The notes under the pieces are model-generated. The model did no database searches, was not told where the DNA came from, and was given only the letters and a program-made list of their open reading frames with translations. Of a stretch of DNA of 56,542 bases, positions 44,696-53,337 are shown in pieces. The number at the start of each line of letters is the position of its first letter. Within the stretch, counting starts at the first letter, position 1. The stretch comes from Thermoplasmatota archaeon. Its GTDB lineage: Archaea; Thermoplasmatota; Thermoplasmata; Thermoplasmatales; Thermoplasmataceae. The stretch lies in the NCBI GenBank assembly GCA_023487205.1, contig JAMDBT010000007.1, positions 19,263 to 75,804 on the forward strand, given 5' to 3'. Position numbers and translations under genes: made by a program.

Positions 44696-45172
44696 CTATG
44701 GCTTCTCAGCCGGGTCGGCCGGGTCCCCCGGAACGTTTTGTTTAGCATCGGGTACCGTGCTCTTCTTTCGCTTGTGGCGACCGGAGTGTCCGGGCTTATG
44801 GTATTCAAACCCAAAAAGGAAATCCAGGAAACCAAGAAATATCAATACATAGGCACCTATCCTGATAAGCTGTGGATAAGACAAGTAAGCGAACAACGTC
44901 ATTAGAAACACAATCGCAGTACCGGCCAAGGACATGCCGAACGCCTCATACTCCTTGTCGCGGAAATAGTGCTCCTCAACAAATGCAATCACAATCGCGG
45001 CAATGACAAGAACCCAGTAAGGTTCTGATCCAGCGCCCGTTAGTGAAGACGCAGAGCTTCCAAAGTTAGTATGCGTAATTGACGCAAGGTAGCCAAATAT
45101 CAAGAAAGGGGCAATCATAAGCAGCCCCCTCAGCACATAGAAAAGTCCACCGAAGAACATTGATAGTTTCAT
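44696..45172 (-). CDS. Membrane protein with about four helices, function unknown
   Basis: 158 residues. Hydrophobic segments lie near 8-30, 50-63, 77-98 and 100-122, with a charged inner loop (EEHYFRDKEYEAF) and a long polar tail (HKPGHSGRHKRKKS onwards) probably in the cytoplasm. I recognise no family. The next gene on the same strand upstream, another membrane protein, is 57 bases away. Confidence 0.7.
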   Translation of the reverse strand: MKLSMFFGGLFYVLRGLLMIAPFLIFGYLASITHTNFGSSASSLTGAGSEPYWVLVIAAIVIAFVEEHYFRDKEYEAFGMSLAGTAIVFLMTLFAYLSYPQLIRIGAYVLIFLGFLDFLFGFEYHKPGHSGRHKRKKSTVPDAKQNVPGDPADPAEKP

Positions 45173-45229
45173 ATATCCGCCTCAAACCTCAAACAAGTTA
45201 TATTTCTTTCGCGATACTCCAGAGAAATC

Positions 45230-45871
45230 TCACTTGACCCCTGCTTCCTTGAGCTCCTTTCCCTGTTCCTTGACTTTCTTTTCCAGCCTCTTCTTCTTGC
45301 GCCTTTCCCATTCCTGAATGGCTACGCCAATGACGTACAAGACGGCTGCAACCGCCTGCGCCGGAATAGCGGGCAAGCCGAGTTTTGTCATTGCGTAATA
45401 GGCGGCAAACGCACCGACAATTCCAGAAACAACGTGAACGAAGTCCTTATAGAGGATGTACGCAACACCGAAACCAATTACTGCAATGCCCAGGGCATAA
45501 TAGAATTGAATGTGGAGCAGGTCGGTGGCAATCAGGTAAACCAGGTATCCAAAACCAACTGAAAGTCCCAGCCTGACTACGAACGTAAGGATAACTGCAC
45601 CAATAATCGCCCCTATGGCAACTGCAATGTATATTGGAACTGAAGTAAAATTAAGGTATATTACCAGGTTATAGGTGAAATACCCGCCCAGGTAAAGACC
45701 AGCAGCAGTAAATACTGCCTTCCAGGCTTCCGTCCCCCTGAACATCATTGCCAAGCCAATGGCGAGCAATGCTCCGAAAACAAGATACAATTCAAGTGAA
45801 GAAAGACCGGTTGGCACAGACACGGCATTCCTGAACAGATTTTCCAGGTATGTCAGCGAGACCAAGTACAT
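45230..45871 (-). CDS. DUF4203/TMEM198-like membrane protein
   Basis: 213 residues from ATG 45871, which lies about 27 bases after TTTAAATATT (45893-45902) and is therefore probably leaderless. Seven short glycine/alanine-rich membrane segments run from about 20 to 190 and a lysine-rich coiled tail follows (EWERRKKKRLEKKVKEQGKEL). The repeated GALLAIGLAMMFRG, GLYLGGYFTYN and GAIIGAVILTFV pattern is like DUF4203 (TMEM198-type) proteins. Function unknown. Confidence 0.65.
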   Translation of the reverse strand: MYLVSLTYLENLFRNAVSVPTGLSSLELYLVFGALLAIGLAMMFRGTEAWKAVFTAAGLYLGGYFTYNLVIYLNFTSVPIYIAVAIGAIIGAVILTFVVRLGLSVGFGYLVYLIATDLLHIQFYYALGIAVIGFGVAYILYKDFVHVVSGIVGAFAAYYAMTKLGLPAIPAQAVAAVLYVIGVAIQEWERRKKKRLEKKVKEQGKELKEAGVK

Positions 45872-45989
45872 AGACCTGTGACTGACATGCAATATTTAAA
45901 ACTTTGTCGGGAAAAAGCCGTTTCCAAGTGCAGGACGATATGCTACAGGTTATCTCGCTGATTCTATGATCCTGCTTGAAGAACTCCCT

Positions 45990-47453
45990 TCACTTGTTTT
46001 TCCTTTTCATATACATGAATTTCCTGACCTCGAACACCGCCACCGGTACAGCCATTGCTGCGACAAAAACGCCCACGAGAAATGCCGGCAGAAAATAGAA
46101 GGGCGTAATGGCGGTTTCAGCCTGCACAAAATACTGAGTGGCATTTTCCATGTTTATGGAACTGTTTCCGCTTTCGGCATAGGGCAGGGTTGACGAATTA
46201 TACTGCAATGCAAGTGGAAAGTAGGCACCGATGCTCCCATTTGGAGTGGATTGGCTAAATTCAATACTTGGGGGCATAAATCGTGAAACTCCGGTCAGGT
46301 TTACGGGAGGACGGACAATGTTGCCGTCACTGTATTTCTTGTTGAAATTGAACATATCAAGAGGCAGGTTCGAATAAGCAACCAGCTTGTCGAGAGGAAG
46401 CATTCCCCAGTTATAGTCAACAAACGCAATCAGGGAAGTGTGCGACATTATGGTGGTGGAAAGGTAGTTCTCCTTAGCATACGGCGAGATGACTATGAAT
46501 GGAACGCGAAAACCAAGTTGTGATCCCGCTGTAGTGGGCGGAGGGACAGAATCGTAGAATCCTCCGCCCTCGTCGTATGTTATGATGATTGCGGTTGAAT
46601 TCCATTCACTGCTGTGCATGACTTTCTCAACTATGTACAGGAGCCATTGCTCTCCCACGAACACGCTGTCTGAGGGATGCTGGCTGTAACCATGTGCCCC
46701 GCCAGAAATGGGCTCGACCCACGAAACGGAAGGAAGCGTGTTGTTCTCAACGTTTCCCACAAACCCGTTCCATGAATTCACGTGTGACCAGGATTGCTGG
46801 ATACCCTGAAAATATGGCAGCATCAATGACGGATCTCCGGGGTTAAGCAGGTAGTAACTCCAGGAGACGCCGTAATGGTTCATCTCCCCGAATATGGAAT
46901 TGTTGATGGGAATGTAGGGCGGCGGACCATAGTCATCAATGACAGGCGTATATCCGGCAAGGCTGTACAGCCTGTTTGGCACCGTGTCAGTGAGCATAGA
47001 TGAAAAATAACCAACCCCCATGGAAAACTCATGGGCAAGATCCCATTCTATGGCCATCTGGGATGCGTTGTAGTAGTACGATGATGCTGGCCCGGAATAC
47101 TCCGAGAACCCGTCCATCTTGCCACTATTCCAGTCCAAATGGTAAAAAATCCATCCCTCTGCCGGATCTGCAGTTGAGTAAGTCCCGGAAGGTACCGGTT
47201 TCAGGCTAGACAACTGGCTGGCACTGAGGAACGGATTAACTGTCCTGCTGCCCACACGCATTGACAGATTGTCGGTGTATGGATAGGTGCCGAAAAGGTT
47301 GTCAAAGCTATGGTTCTCCATCATCAGGAAAATCACGTGTTTTATGGGGGTAGCTGTCGATTTTGCAGTCTGCGATTGCTCCGCGATGTAGACTGGTTGC
47401 ATCATCAGGAACATTGCAGCGATTGCCAGGACTGCCAGCTGGATGGTTTTCAA
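45990..47453 (-). CDS. Secreted, membrane-anchored phosphoesterase (acid phosphatase / phospholipase C family)
   Basis: 487 residues. A signal peptide (1-25), then the family opening IKHVIFLMMENHSFDNLFGTYP (metal ligands E and N), DTVPNRLYSLAG, SWVEP, ITYDEGGGFYDSVPPP and RVPFIVISPYAKENY with MSHTSLIAFVDYNWG. These belong to the phosphoesterase family of AcpA-type acid phosphatases and phospholipase C. The C-terminus has a membrane helix (about 453-476) and a basic end, so the catalytic part is held outside the cell. It overlaps the upstream membrane protein gene by 4 bases, so they are one operon. Confidence 0.88.
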   Translation of the reverse strand: MKTIQLAVLAIAAMFLMMQPVYIAEQSQTAKSTATPIKHVIFLMMENHSFDNLFGTYPYTDNLSMRVGSRTVNPFLSASQLSSLKPVPSGTYSTADPAEGWIFYHLDWNSGKMDGFSEYSGPASSYYYNASQMAIEWDLAHEFSMGVGYFSSMLTDTVPNRLYSLAGYTPVIDDYGPPPYIPINNSIFGEMNHYGVSWSYYLLNPGDPSLMLPYFQGIQQSWSHVNSWNGFVGNVENNTLPSVSWVEPISGGAHGYSQHPSDSVFVGEQWLLYIVEKVMHSSEWNSTAIIITYDEGGGFYDSVPPPTTAGSQLGFRVPFIVISPYAKENYLSTTIMSHTSLIAFVDYNWGMLPLDKLVAYSNLPLDMFNFNKKYSDGNIVRPPVNLTGVSRFMPPSIEFSQSTPNGSIGAYFPLALQYNSSTLPYAESGNSSINMENATQYFVQAETAITPFYFLPAFLVGVFVAAMAVPVAVFEVRKFMYMKRKNK

Positions 47454-48004
47454 TCCACTGCCTCCGCATCGGTACCGGGAACATCCACAAAGATCGAGTA
47501 TAGCAGAAACAGCACGAAGAAAGAACCTTCGGAGATGAGAATCATCTCAGGCAATCCCATAGACTGGTAGAAGAAATAGACGAGCAAGTACGCAGGAAGG
47601 ATGAAGGTCGTCATCAGAGAAAGATAAAATGGATCGCGCATCCTCCGGGCAACGCTAACAGGTTTCAGCATCAGCCATGTTGGTATTATGATTGTTGAAC
47701 TGACTGAGAACCCAAGCACTAGCAGGGTACCTTTCAAAATAAGAGGGATTGTGCTGATATACTGGTAGACTGTGACCGCAATAATCACGCTTGAAACCAT
47801 CATTGCGACTGCGATCCATTTTGGCCATGAGTTAGACAGCACAAGAACGTTGAAAACGAAAATTCCCAGTATTCCTCCACCCAGAAGGTATGCGATCTGC
47901 ACCCCGGTGCCAATGAGAAATAAGATTCCGGAAACATATACCCAGAGAAGCAGGATCGAGGCCTGCATGAATGCAGCAACAATCCAGATCAACCTTCCAT
48001 TCAA
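47450..48004 (-). CDS. Six-helix membrane protein upstream of the phosphoesterase
   Basis: 184 residues with about six membrane segments (7-30, 34-55, 63-80, 86-107, 127-148, 155-174) and short loops. I recognise no family. The stop overlaps the phosphoesterase start by 4 bases (ATGA type), indicating coupled translation and perhaps a shared role in the envelope. The C-terminal tail is acidic (DVPGTDAEAVD). Confidence 0.72.
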   Translation of the reverse strand: MNGRLIWIVAAFMQASILLLWVYVSGILFLIGTGVQIAYLLGGGILGIFVFNVLVLSNSWPKWIAVAMMVSSVIIAVTVYQYISTIPLILKGTLLVLGFSVSSTIIIPTWLMLKPVSVARRMRDPFYLSLMTTFILPAYLLVYFFYQSMGLPEMILISEGSFFVLFLLYSIFVDVPGTDAEAVD

Positions 48005-48153
48005 CAGAGAATCAATGGGGATTACCGAGATTAAGCTTATGCGATCTCCGCAGGAAAAATATTTTAACCGTTCCCGGCCTAACGGGACTGTTAACGAGAA
48101 ATCATGTTGTGCTTCGATGTTTCAGTTTGTGATGATGAAGTAAGAGGGTTCGC

Positions 48154-48432
48154 ATGAACGTCCGGAGGGTGGTTCTGGATGTTGACAAGTCCGTTAACAG
48201 GCCAACGCTCGTAGAACTGGCGAACGCCATTTCAGCCGTTCCGGGAGTTGAAGGCGTGAATATCCTGGTCACTGAAATGGATGTTGGAACAATGGGCATG
48301 AATATCACGGTTGAGGGCCAGAATATAGACTACGACGAGTTGCTGCAGGTCGTTGAGAATACTGGAGCAGCAGTCCATTCCATTGATGAAATAGCTGTGG
48401 GAAAAAGACTCATCGAGAACAAGAGACCATAA
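48154..48432 (+). CDS. DUF211 family protein
   Basis: 92 residues matching DUF211: VRRVVLDVDKSVNRPTLVELANAIS, GVEGVNILVTEMD, MNITVEGQNIDYDELLQVVENTGAAVHSIDEIAVGK. The fold is ferredoxin-like. Members are widespread in archaea and form oligomers; a structure in the family bound calcium, but the role is not known. It is 5 bases upstream of a VIT-like transporter, so the two probably work together in metal handling (inference). Confidence 0.9.
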   Translation: MNVRRVVLDVDKSVNRPTLVELANAISAVPGVEGVNILVTEMDVGTMGMNITVEGQNIDYDELLQVVENTGAAVHSIDEIAVGKRLIENKRP

Positions 48433-48437
48433 TCGCC

Positions 48438-48953
48438 ATGAAAGGATTGTTTCCCATCGTTTTGGGCCTGACCGACGGCATCATAACTTCGCTTGTTTTT
48501 ACGGCCGGTCTCCTGGACCGTTCCTCGGCTATCACGCTGATCCTCATACTGAGGATCTCCATCGGGTCCAGCGTCATCGGAGCCTTCAGCTTTTTCATAG
48601 CAAATTATACGGAGCTGAGGGAAGAGCTGATAACCGTGGGCACGAAACTGAACCCTGCAAAGCCAACGCACCTTCTTGAAAGCAGCCAGGGGATCCGGAT
48701 AGTGTCCGAGTCGATTGTAGAGGCGTCACTTGCCCTGGGAAGCGGTTTTCTGGGAGCCTTCCTCACGTTGTTCCCTGCCTATGCATTCCCGGAAGTGGGC
48801 ATTCTTTCGCTTTCCCTGGCGCTTGCGATCCTTTCCATCCTTGGCGTGCTGATTTCAAGGTATCTGTACGGGGGACCCTTCAGATGGGCCCTTACCTTCG
48901 TCATAGTCGGATTGATCACAATCCTTCTGGGAATGTACCTCAATATAGTTTGA
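48438..48953 (+). CDS. VIT1/CCC1-like membrane transporter, short form
   Basis: 171 residues. The opening GLFPIVLGLTDGIITSLVFTAGLL is the first helix of VIT1/CCC1 iron/manganese transporters, with the conserved Asp. Five helices are predicted (6-28, 34-58, 93-115, 117-140, 148-170), and the last helices carry small residues. The cytoplasmic metal-binding helices between TM2 and TM3 are shortened. It may move Fe2+ or Mn2+ out of the cytoplasm. It is in an operon with DUF211. Confidence 0.7.
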   Translation: MKGLFPIVLGLTDGIITSLVFTAGLLDRSSAITLILILRISIGSSVIGAFSFFIANYTELREELITVGTKLNPAKPTHLLESSQGIRIVSESIVEASLALGSGFLGAFLTLFPAYAFPEVGILSLSLALAILSILGVLISRYLYGGPFRWALTFVIVGLITILLGMYLNIV

Positions 48954-49397
48954 ATCCACAATCGGGAAAGCATGGCTAGATAGACTGGATTTGACTGCAT
49001 GCATAGGCAAATGCATCTTCCAGGTGTGTGGGATCTGGGTTCGCCGTGATGCACTACTACAGTTCTCGTAGAAGTGCCTATTTGCCAGGGTCTTGAGACC
49101 AGTTTTGAATCTCTCCCGGTATTGGGAATTATTGCTATATACATAGTACATAAACTGCAAAATCCAGAGATTTATGGAGTCGCCGGAAGATGTGGCAATA
49201 CAACGGGGCGAAGCCGGGGAAGGAGCCGGTATTGGCTGGTTAGTACGGGATTCAGGCGACTTAATGACCAATGAGGAATTGAACCACCACAGGTGCTGTT
49301 CAGGAGAAGGTTTTCAATCGGAAGAGTTTCACAAATCTGGAACCTGTGTGTCCATGGTGGAAAAGCGCGGATGCCGTCTTGCCGCACTGCGAGATCA
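48954..49397. other. Gene-poor region before tRNA-Ile with a tRNA-Ser-like fragment
   Basis: 444 bases with no supported gene. At 49092-49118 it has CTTGAGA followed closely by GAATCTCTCCCG. Both blocks are identical to the anticodon loop and T-arm of tRNA-Ser(TGA) at 41245, with the variable arm lost. An AT-rich part follows (49130-49160). A plus-strand frame at 49174 runs into the tRNA-Ile gene and is not credible. Confidence 0.4.
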
Positions 49398-49472
49398 TGG
49401 GGTCGACCGGATTTGAACCGGTGACCTCCCGGTTATCAGCCGGGTGCTCAAACCAAGCTAAGCTACGACCCC
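49398..49472 (-). tRNA. tRNA-Ile(GAT)
   Basis: Complete cloverleaf on the minus strand. Acceptor GGGGTCG (49472-49466) pairs with CGACCCC at the 3' end, with discriminator A (49398). The anticodon arm is CCCGG-CTGATAA-CCGGG with anticodon GAT. The T-arm is ACCGG-TTCAAAT-CCGGT. CCA is not encoded. A TATA-like ATATAAT at 49503-49509 lies about 34 bases upstream. No intron. Confidence 0.95.
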
Positions 49473-49585
49473 GTTAATGGAATGCGGGACGCATTTTCAT
49501 GGATATAATGAATTTTTGCATAATGGCGGCGTGTCTATTGTACGCGCACACGGATATCCCACGCCGGTAGTTCCGGGAAATCATA

Positions 49586-50497
49586 TCAAACCAGGGTCAA
49601 CCAGTGATCCCTGGTGTTCCCTCGACCCCGCACAGCGTCAAAGTACTCCTTTCTTACAGCCAGAGATATGCTGTTATCCTCCGCAGAATCCAGCCGGTAG
49701 CCGCCTATCTCTAAAATCGGGGCGATCTCCGCCGCCGTTCCGGCAAAGAAAGCTTCGTCGGCAGAAATCAACTCTGACAGGCTTATCCTCTTTTCCACGA
49801 CGGGATTTGATTCGCCCAACAACTCTATAACTGTATCTCTTGTTATTCCCCCGAGAACAGAAGAGTCCAGAGAAGGTGTGAACACCTTTCCATCCCTGAC
49901 AATAAACACGTTTTCTCCCGGACCTTCGGCAAGGTATCCCTGCGTATCAAGGAGAATGGCCTCATCATATCCGTCCATCCTGGCGTCATGGGTAGCGAGG
50001 AAAGAATTCGCGTACTGTCCTGTTCCTTTCGCGAGGGAAGGGAGTTCTGATCCGTCGATCTTTCTCCACGGTGAAACCTTCGCCCTCACTCCGTCCTTCT
50101 TTCCCAGGTACAGGTCGAGTTTGGTCGTCATGATGGCAACCCCAATCACTGGATTCCTGGGATAGATGCCAAGCACAGTGTTTGCATAGAACGCAAGAGG
50201 CCTGATGTAGCATTCCCTGTTTCCGTTCTTTCTGACGGTATCAATTATGGCCTGCCTCATCTCGTCGAAATCGTATTCAATGTCCATCCGGTAAATCTTT
50301 GCCGATTTGAAGAATCGTTTAAGATGATCATCGAGCCTGAATATGGCGTTCCCCCTGTCTGATGCATACGCCCTGATCCCTTCAAAAATTCCCGTTCCGT
50401 AATGGAGCGCATGTGTCATCAGATTGACATTGGCTTCTTCTGACTCAAGGAATTTCCCGTTGAACCATATATGGTCACCACCACCCGCCATGCTCAC
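49586..50497 (-). CDS. ilvE: Branched-chain amino acid aminotransferase
   Basis: 303 residues, fold type IV PLP enzyme. The opening HIWFNGKFLESEEANVNLMTHALHYGTGIFEGIRAY is typical of IlvE, the PLP lysine is K157 in SLAKGTGQYANS, and EAILLDTQGYLAEGPGENVFIV and TPSLDSSVLGGITRDTV follow. It interconverts leucine, isoleucine and valine with their 2-oxoacids using glutamate. It is 31 bases downstream of the tRNA thiolase gene on the same strand. Confidence 0.94.
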   Translation of the reverse strand: MSMAGGGDHIWFNGKFLESEEANVNLMTHALHYGTGIFEGIRAYASDRGNAIFRLDDHLKRFFKSAKIYRMDIEYDFDEMRQAIIDTVRKNGNRECYIRPLAFYANTVLGIYPRNPVIGVAIMTTKLDLYLGKKDGVRAKVSPWRKIDGSELPSLAKGTGQYANSFLATHDARMDGYDEAILLDTQGYLAEGPGENVFIVRDGKVFTPSLDSSVLGGITRDTVIELLGESNPVVEKRISLSELISADEAFFAGTAAEIAPILEIGGYRLDSAEDNSISLAVRKEYFDAVRGRGNTRDHWLTLV

Positions 50498-50528
50498 TGA
50501 TCCGCGATTCCCATTAAAATAGTTGCTT

Positions 50529-51482
50529 TCAGGCCATGGGAAGTTGATCGAAAAGGGGATTATTCCCAGGGATTTCGTGCCCCTGGGCTGTCATCCTGCA
50601 GACAGGGCACAATGCCGCGGAGGTGGGAGATCCACACCGGATGCATGCTCCAGGTCCCCCTGCCTTTTTCTCCAAGCGTCCTGTCCTTATTCTATCTGCA
50701 AACTTGAGAATCGCGAACCTTGAACCGGGAAATTCGCTCTCCAGGCCGTCAATCATTGCACGGAAATAATTGCGTTGTGCCCCACCGTAGTAAGGGCACC
50801 AGCTATGATCGTACTCGATTCCTTGCAGCATGCAGTACAGCAGGACTTCCTTTTCCGGAATCAACCGCAGGGGAGTAACCCTCCTTACCATTCCCCCTAC
50901 CGGGGCTTCGTGGGGAGCCATCCGCTTGAGCCGGTCATAGTCTCCCCTGACAACGTTCATCATAACCGACTGAGCGTAGTCGTCGAGATTCATCCCGAGG
51001 GCAACATAATCCGCGTTCACTTTCAGGGAAGCCCGATTGATCAGGTTTCGCCTCATGGGACCGCACTTCGAACATGGTATGCCTCCAGAATGTCCGGAGA
51101 CTTCCCTGTCCATTGTGGTCCCGAAGGCTTCCTCATACGACAACACGAAGTGAGGTATCCCCATGGATTCGCAGAGCCTTCTGGCGGATGCGAGACCATT
51201 CTCCCTGTATCCGCTTATCCCCTCGTCTATGGTGAACGCAAACAGGCTGACACCTTTCCACTTTGAGTACAATTCGTGGATCATCTTCAGTGTCAGGGAT
51301 GAGTCCTTCCCACCGGAGATTGCCACCGCAATGGTGCCCTTCCGGTTCTCCAGCCTGATCTGGCTGCGCGCCTCCCTCCTTACGCGCCTTTCCACGGACT
51401 GCGAAAAATGCGTCTGGCAGAGAAAGGCTCCGCTATACCTTGCCTCGTAAACTGCCTCTTTCTTGCAAATTGTGCACCTCAA
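50529..51482 (-). CDS. tRNA 2-thiolation enzyme of the TtuA/Ncs6 family
   Basis: 317 residues. An N-terminal zinc motif (C3, C6, C22, H25), then the PP-loop ISGGKDSSLTL (55-65) that adenylates the tRNA base. GIPCSKCG (about C138/C141) and SWCPYY (about C230) are the iron-sulfur or persulfide cysteines, and a C-terminal zinc ribbon ACIRCGSP with CPVC closes the protein. Members thiolate U54 (TtuA) or U34 (Ncs6/NcsA); the sequence does not say which. The start overlaps the PIN-ATPase stop by 4 bases. Confidence 0.9.
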   Translation of the reverse strand: MRCTICKKEAVYEARYSGAFLCQTHFSQSVERRVRREARSQIRLENRKGTIAVAISGGKDSSLTLKMIHELYSKWKGVSLFAFTIDEGISGYRENGLASARRLCESMGIPHFVLSYEEAFGTTMDREVSGHSGGIPCSKCGPMRRNLINRASLKVNADYVALGMNLDDYAQSVMMNVVRGDYDRLKRMAPHEAPVGGMVRRVTPLRLIPEKEVLLYCMLQGIEYDHSWCPYYGGAQRNYFRAMIDGLESEFPGSRFAILKFADRIRTGRLEKKAGGPGACIRCGSPTSAALCPVCRMTAQGHEIPGNNPLFDQLPMA

Positions 51483-53293
51483 TGGAAGCTGTCTCCCTCG
51501 ATTGACGCTTCTATCAGCTTTCCCGACTTGTGCGCATTGTAAATGGCGCCGCCAGTTTCGCCCTCCAGCTTCATCCTGATCGTTCCCTTTGAGGAGCTCT
51601 TTGCCTGCAGCATCAGGATCCCGTCGGCGTACACCCTTACGTTGCTGTTGCTCTTGCCCACATCAATGTAGATCAGCCTGTTCTTTACCTCTATCCTTAC
51701 AGGAGACCTTTCGTCAGAATGCTGGCTAACTTCCCCCATTGGCTCGACGTCGATTCTCAATCCCAGCGTGGATTCCAGTCCGCTTATGGTCACACCCTTG
51801 CGCCCGATCAGTCTTGCAATCTTATCCTCCGGGACCAATACCAGGACCTTGCCGGGATTGATGAACCGTGCGGAAAACCTGTCTGTGCCAATAACGTGCT
51901 GGATTTCTTCCTCCACCCTCATAAGCGCAAGCTTCTGAACGCCGTTAACTGAGTTTCCCACGGGCATAGCTACAACTTGTTCTCCGAATGTATAGATTTC
52001 GAACTTAGGTTCACCGGTGAAAAAGTCCTTTACCAGAATCACGGGTCTGGCAAGATCCTCCTGGCTCATTCCTGACGGGACCTTCACAACGCTCTCTGTC
52101 ATCAGGACCTGTGAAATCCTTCCTGCTTCCACGAACACTATTGTATCCACCACCTGTGGGATTAGCCCAAGCTCTATCCTTCCAATGAACCTCTGAAGGG
52201 CGTCAATGGGCCTGGTGGCATGCACTACCCCAATCATGCCAACGCCGGAGAGCCTCAGGTCGGAATAGACCTTGAAGTCACTGGTAACACGCATCTCATC
52301 GAAAACAGTGTAATCTGTTCTAACAAGCAGAACAATGTCTCCGGTCTTCTCCATGGAGTTCTCCAAGGAGGTGTACTGGGTAATTTTCCTGGACACCTGC
52401 AGGTCCCTTGGATTCTCCATGGTCTTCACAATCTTTCCCTTTCCGGCGAGATATTCTGCAAGAGCCTGGACAAAGGTACTCTTTCCCGCACCCGGTGAAC
52501 CGGCAACCAGTACCCCCGAGTTGCGGCTCTCCACTCCATAGACCAGCCTGCTGTCCAGTGAATATTCGTCCAGAGAAAGTTTCTTGATGGGCCTCACTGC
52601 AGTGATCTCGATTTCATCCGAAAACGGGGGTCTCGTGATCACCACCCTCATGTCTTTGATCTGCAGGACTGTGGCACCGAACATGTCCATTTCCAGGAAC
52701 GATTCTTCTTCGAGCTTTCCCCTCTTGACCATGGTCGAGGCAATGGACTCTACGTCTGCCAGCGAGAGTTCCTGTTCCAGTCGTACGGTCTCCACGGAAC
52801 CCGGAAAGCCCTTTTTTACGACCGGGTTCATCCCCGGCTTGAGGTGGACTGATGTGGTCAGTTCGTCAAAGAATTCTTCAATGTTCCTGGGACTCTTCTT
52901 GAGCGGTTCCAGAAACTGCACCCTGATTCCCTTAATTGTGGCCAGGTCTCGCTGGATGTTGTCTCCCGTCACAAGCGTTGCATCGTTCTCCGCAGCAGTG
53001 CTCCTGATCATCTCATCTATTTCTCCGGCTTTAGCTCTTTTTATCTGCCAGTCGCCGGGTCTGCGGCCGGAGAAGTCCAGCGCTATTTTTCCCTCCTTTT
53101 CCATTGCCCGGATATTCTTCAGCTCCTCCAGCGCGGCAAAACCGATTGACCTGCCCTGGTTTGCCTGATGTTCCACCTCCGCCAGCATTGCCTCCGAAAG
53201 TATCACCCTGGGGTCGTCCTGCTTTTCAATGAATGCGGTAAATCGACCGTCCACAATGACGGAAGTATCTGGAACGTAATCTGGCATGTGCAT
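51479..53293 (-). CDS. PIN-domain plus ATPase plus KH protein (archaeal PINc/VapC-ATPase)
   Basis: 604 residues; ATG 53287, two codons on, is also possible. PIN nuclease domain at 1-140 with acidic residues in VPDTSVIVDG, AEVEHQA and VTGDNIQRDL. The PilT-like RecA ATPase at about 225-420 has Walker A AGSPGAGKST and a Walker B-like DEMRVTSD. The KH domain at about 480-540 has the GxxG in IARLIGRKGVTISGLE. This archaeal family probably acts on RNA, perhaps on rRNA or tRNA. It is coupled to the tRNA thiolase gene by a 4-base overlap, which supports an RNA role. Confidence 0.9.
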   Translation of the reverse strand: MHMPDYVPDTSVIVDGRFTAFIEKQDDPRVILSEAMLAEVEHQANQGRSIGFAALEELKNIRAMEKEGKIALDFSGRRPGDWQIKRAKAGEIDEMIRSTAAENDATLVTGDNIQRDLATIKGIRVQFLEPLKKSPRNIEEFFDELTTSVHLKPGMNPVVKKGFPGSVETVRLEQELSLADVESIASTMVKRGKLEEESFLEMDMFGATVLQIKDMRVVITRPPFSDEIEITAVRPIKKLSLDEYSLDSRLVYGVESRNSGVLVAGSPGAGKSTFVQALAEYLAGKGKIVKTMENPRDLQVSRKITQYTSLENSMEKTGDIVLLVRTDYTVFDEMRVTSDFKVYSDLRLSGVGMIGVVHATRPIDALQRFIGRIELGLIPQVVDTIVFVEAGRISQVLMTESVVKVPSGMSQEDLARPVILVKDFFTGEPKFEIYTFGEQVVAMPVGNSVNGVQKLALMRVEEEIQHVIGTDRFSARFINPGKVLVLVPEDKIARLIGRKGVTISGLESTLGLRIDVEPMGEVSQHSDERSPVRIEVKNRLIYIDVGKSNSNVRVYADGILMLQAKSSSKGTIRMKLEGETGGAIYNAHKSGKLIEASIEGDSFH

Positions 53294-53308
53294 AGAATGC
53301 GGTTTTCG

Positions 53309-53317
53309 CTTAAATAG
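53309..53317. promoter_or_regulatory. Shared bidirectional TATA box
   Basis: CTTAAATAG reads as CTATTTAAG on the other strand. Its centre is 25-26 bases from the start codons on both sides (53287/53293 minus, 53338 plus). One element may serve both divergent leaderless genes. Confidence 0.55.
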
Positions 53318-53337
53318 TATCTACGGATTAATGGTGG

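Noticed and set aside
49174-49416. 80-codon plus-strand frame running into tRNA-Ile
   Set aside because: It overlaps the tRNA on the opposite strand and resembles no protein; not a gene.
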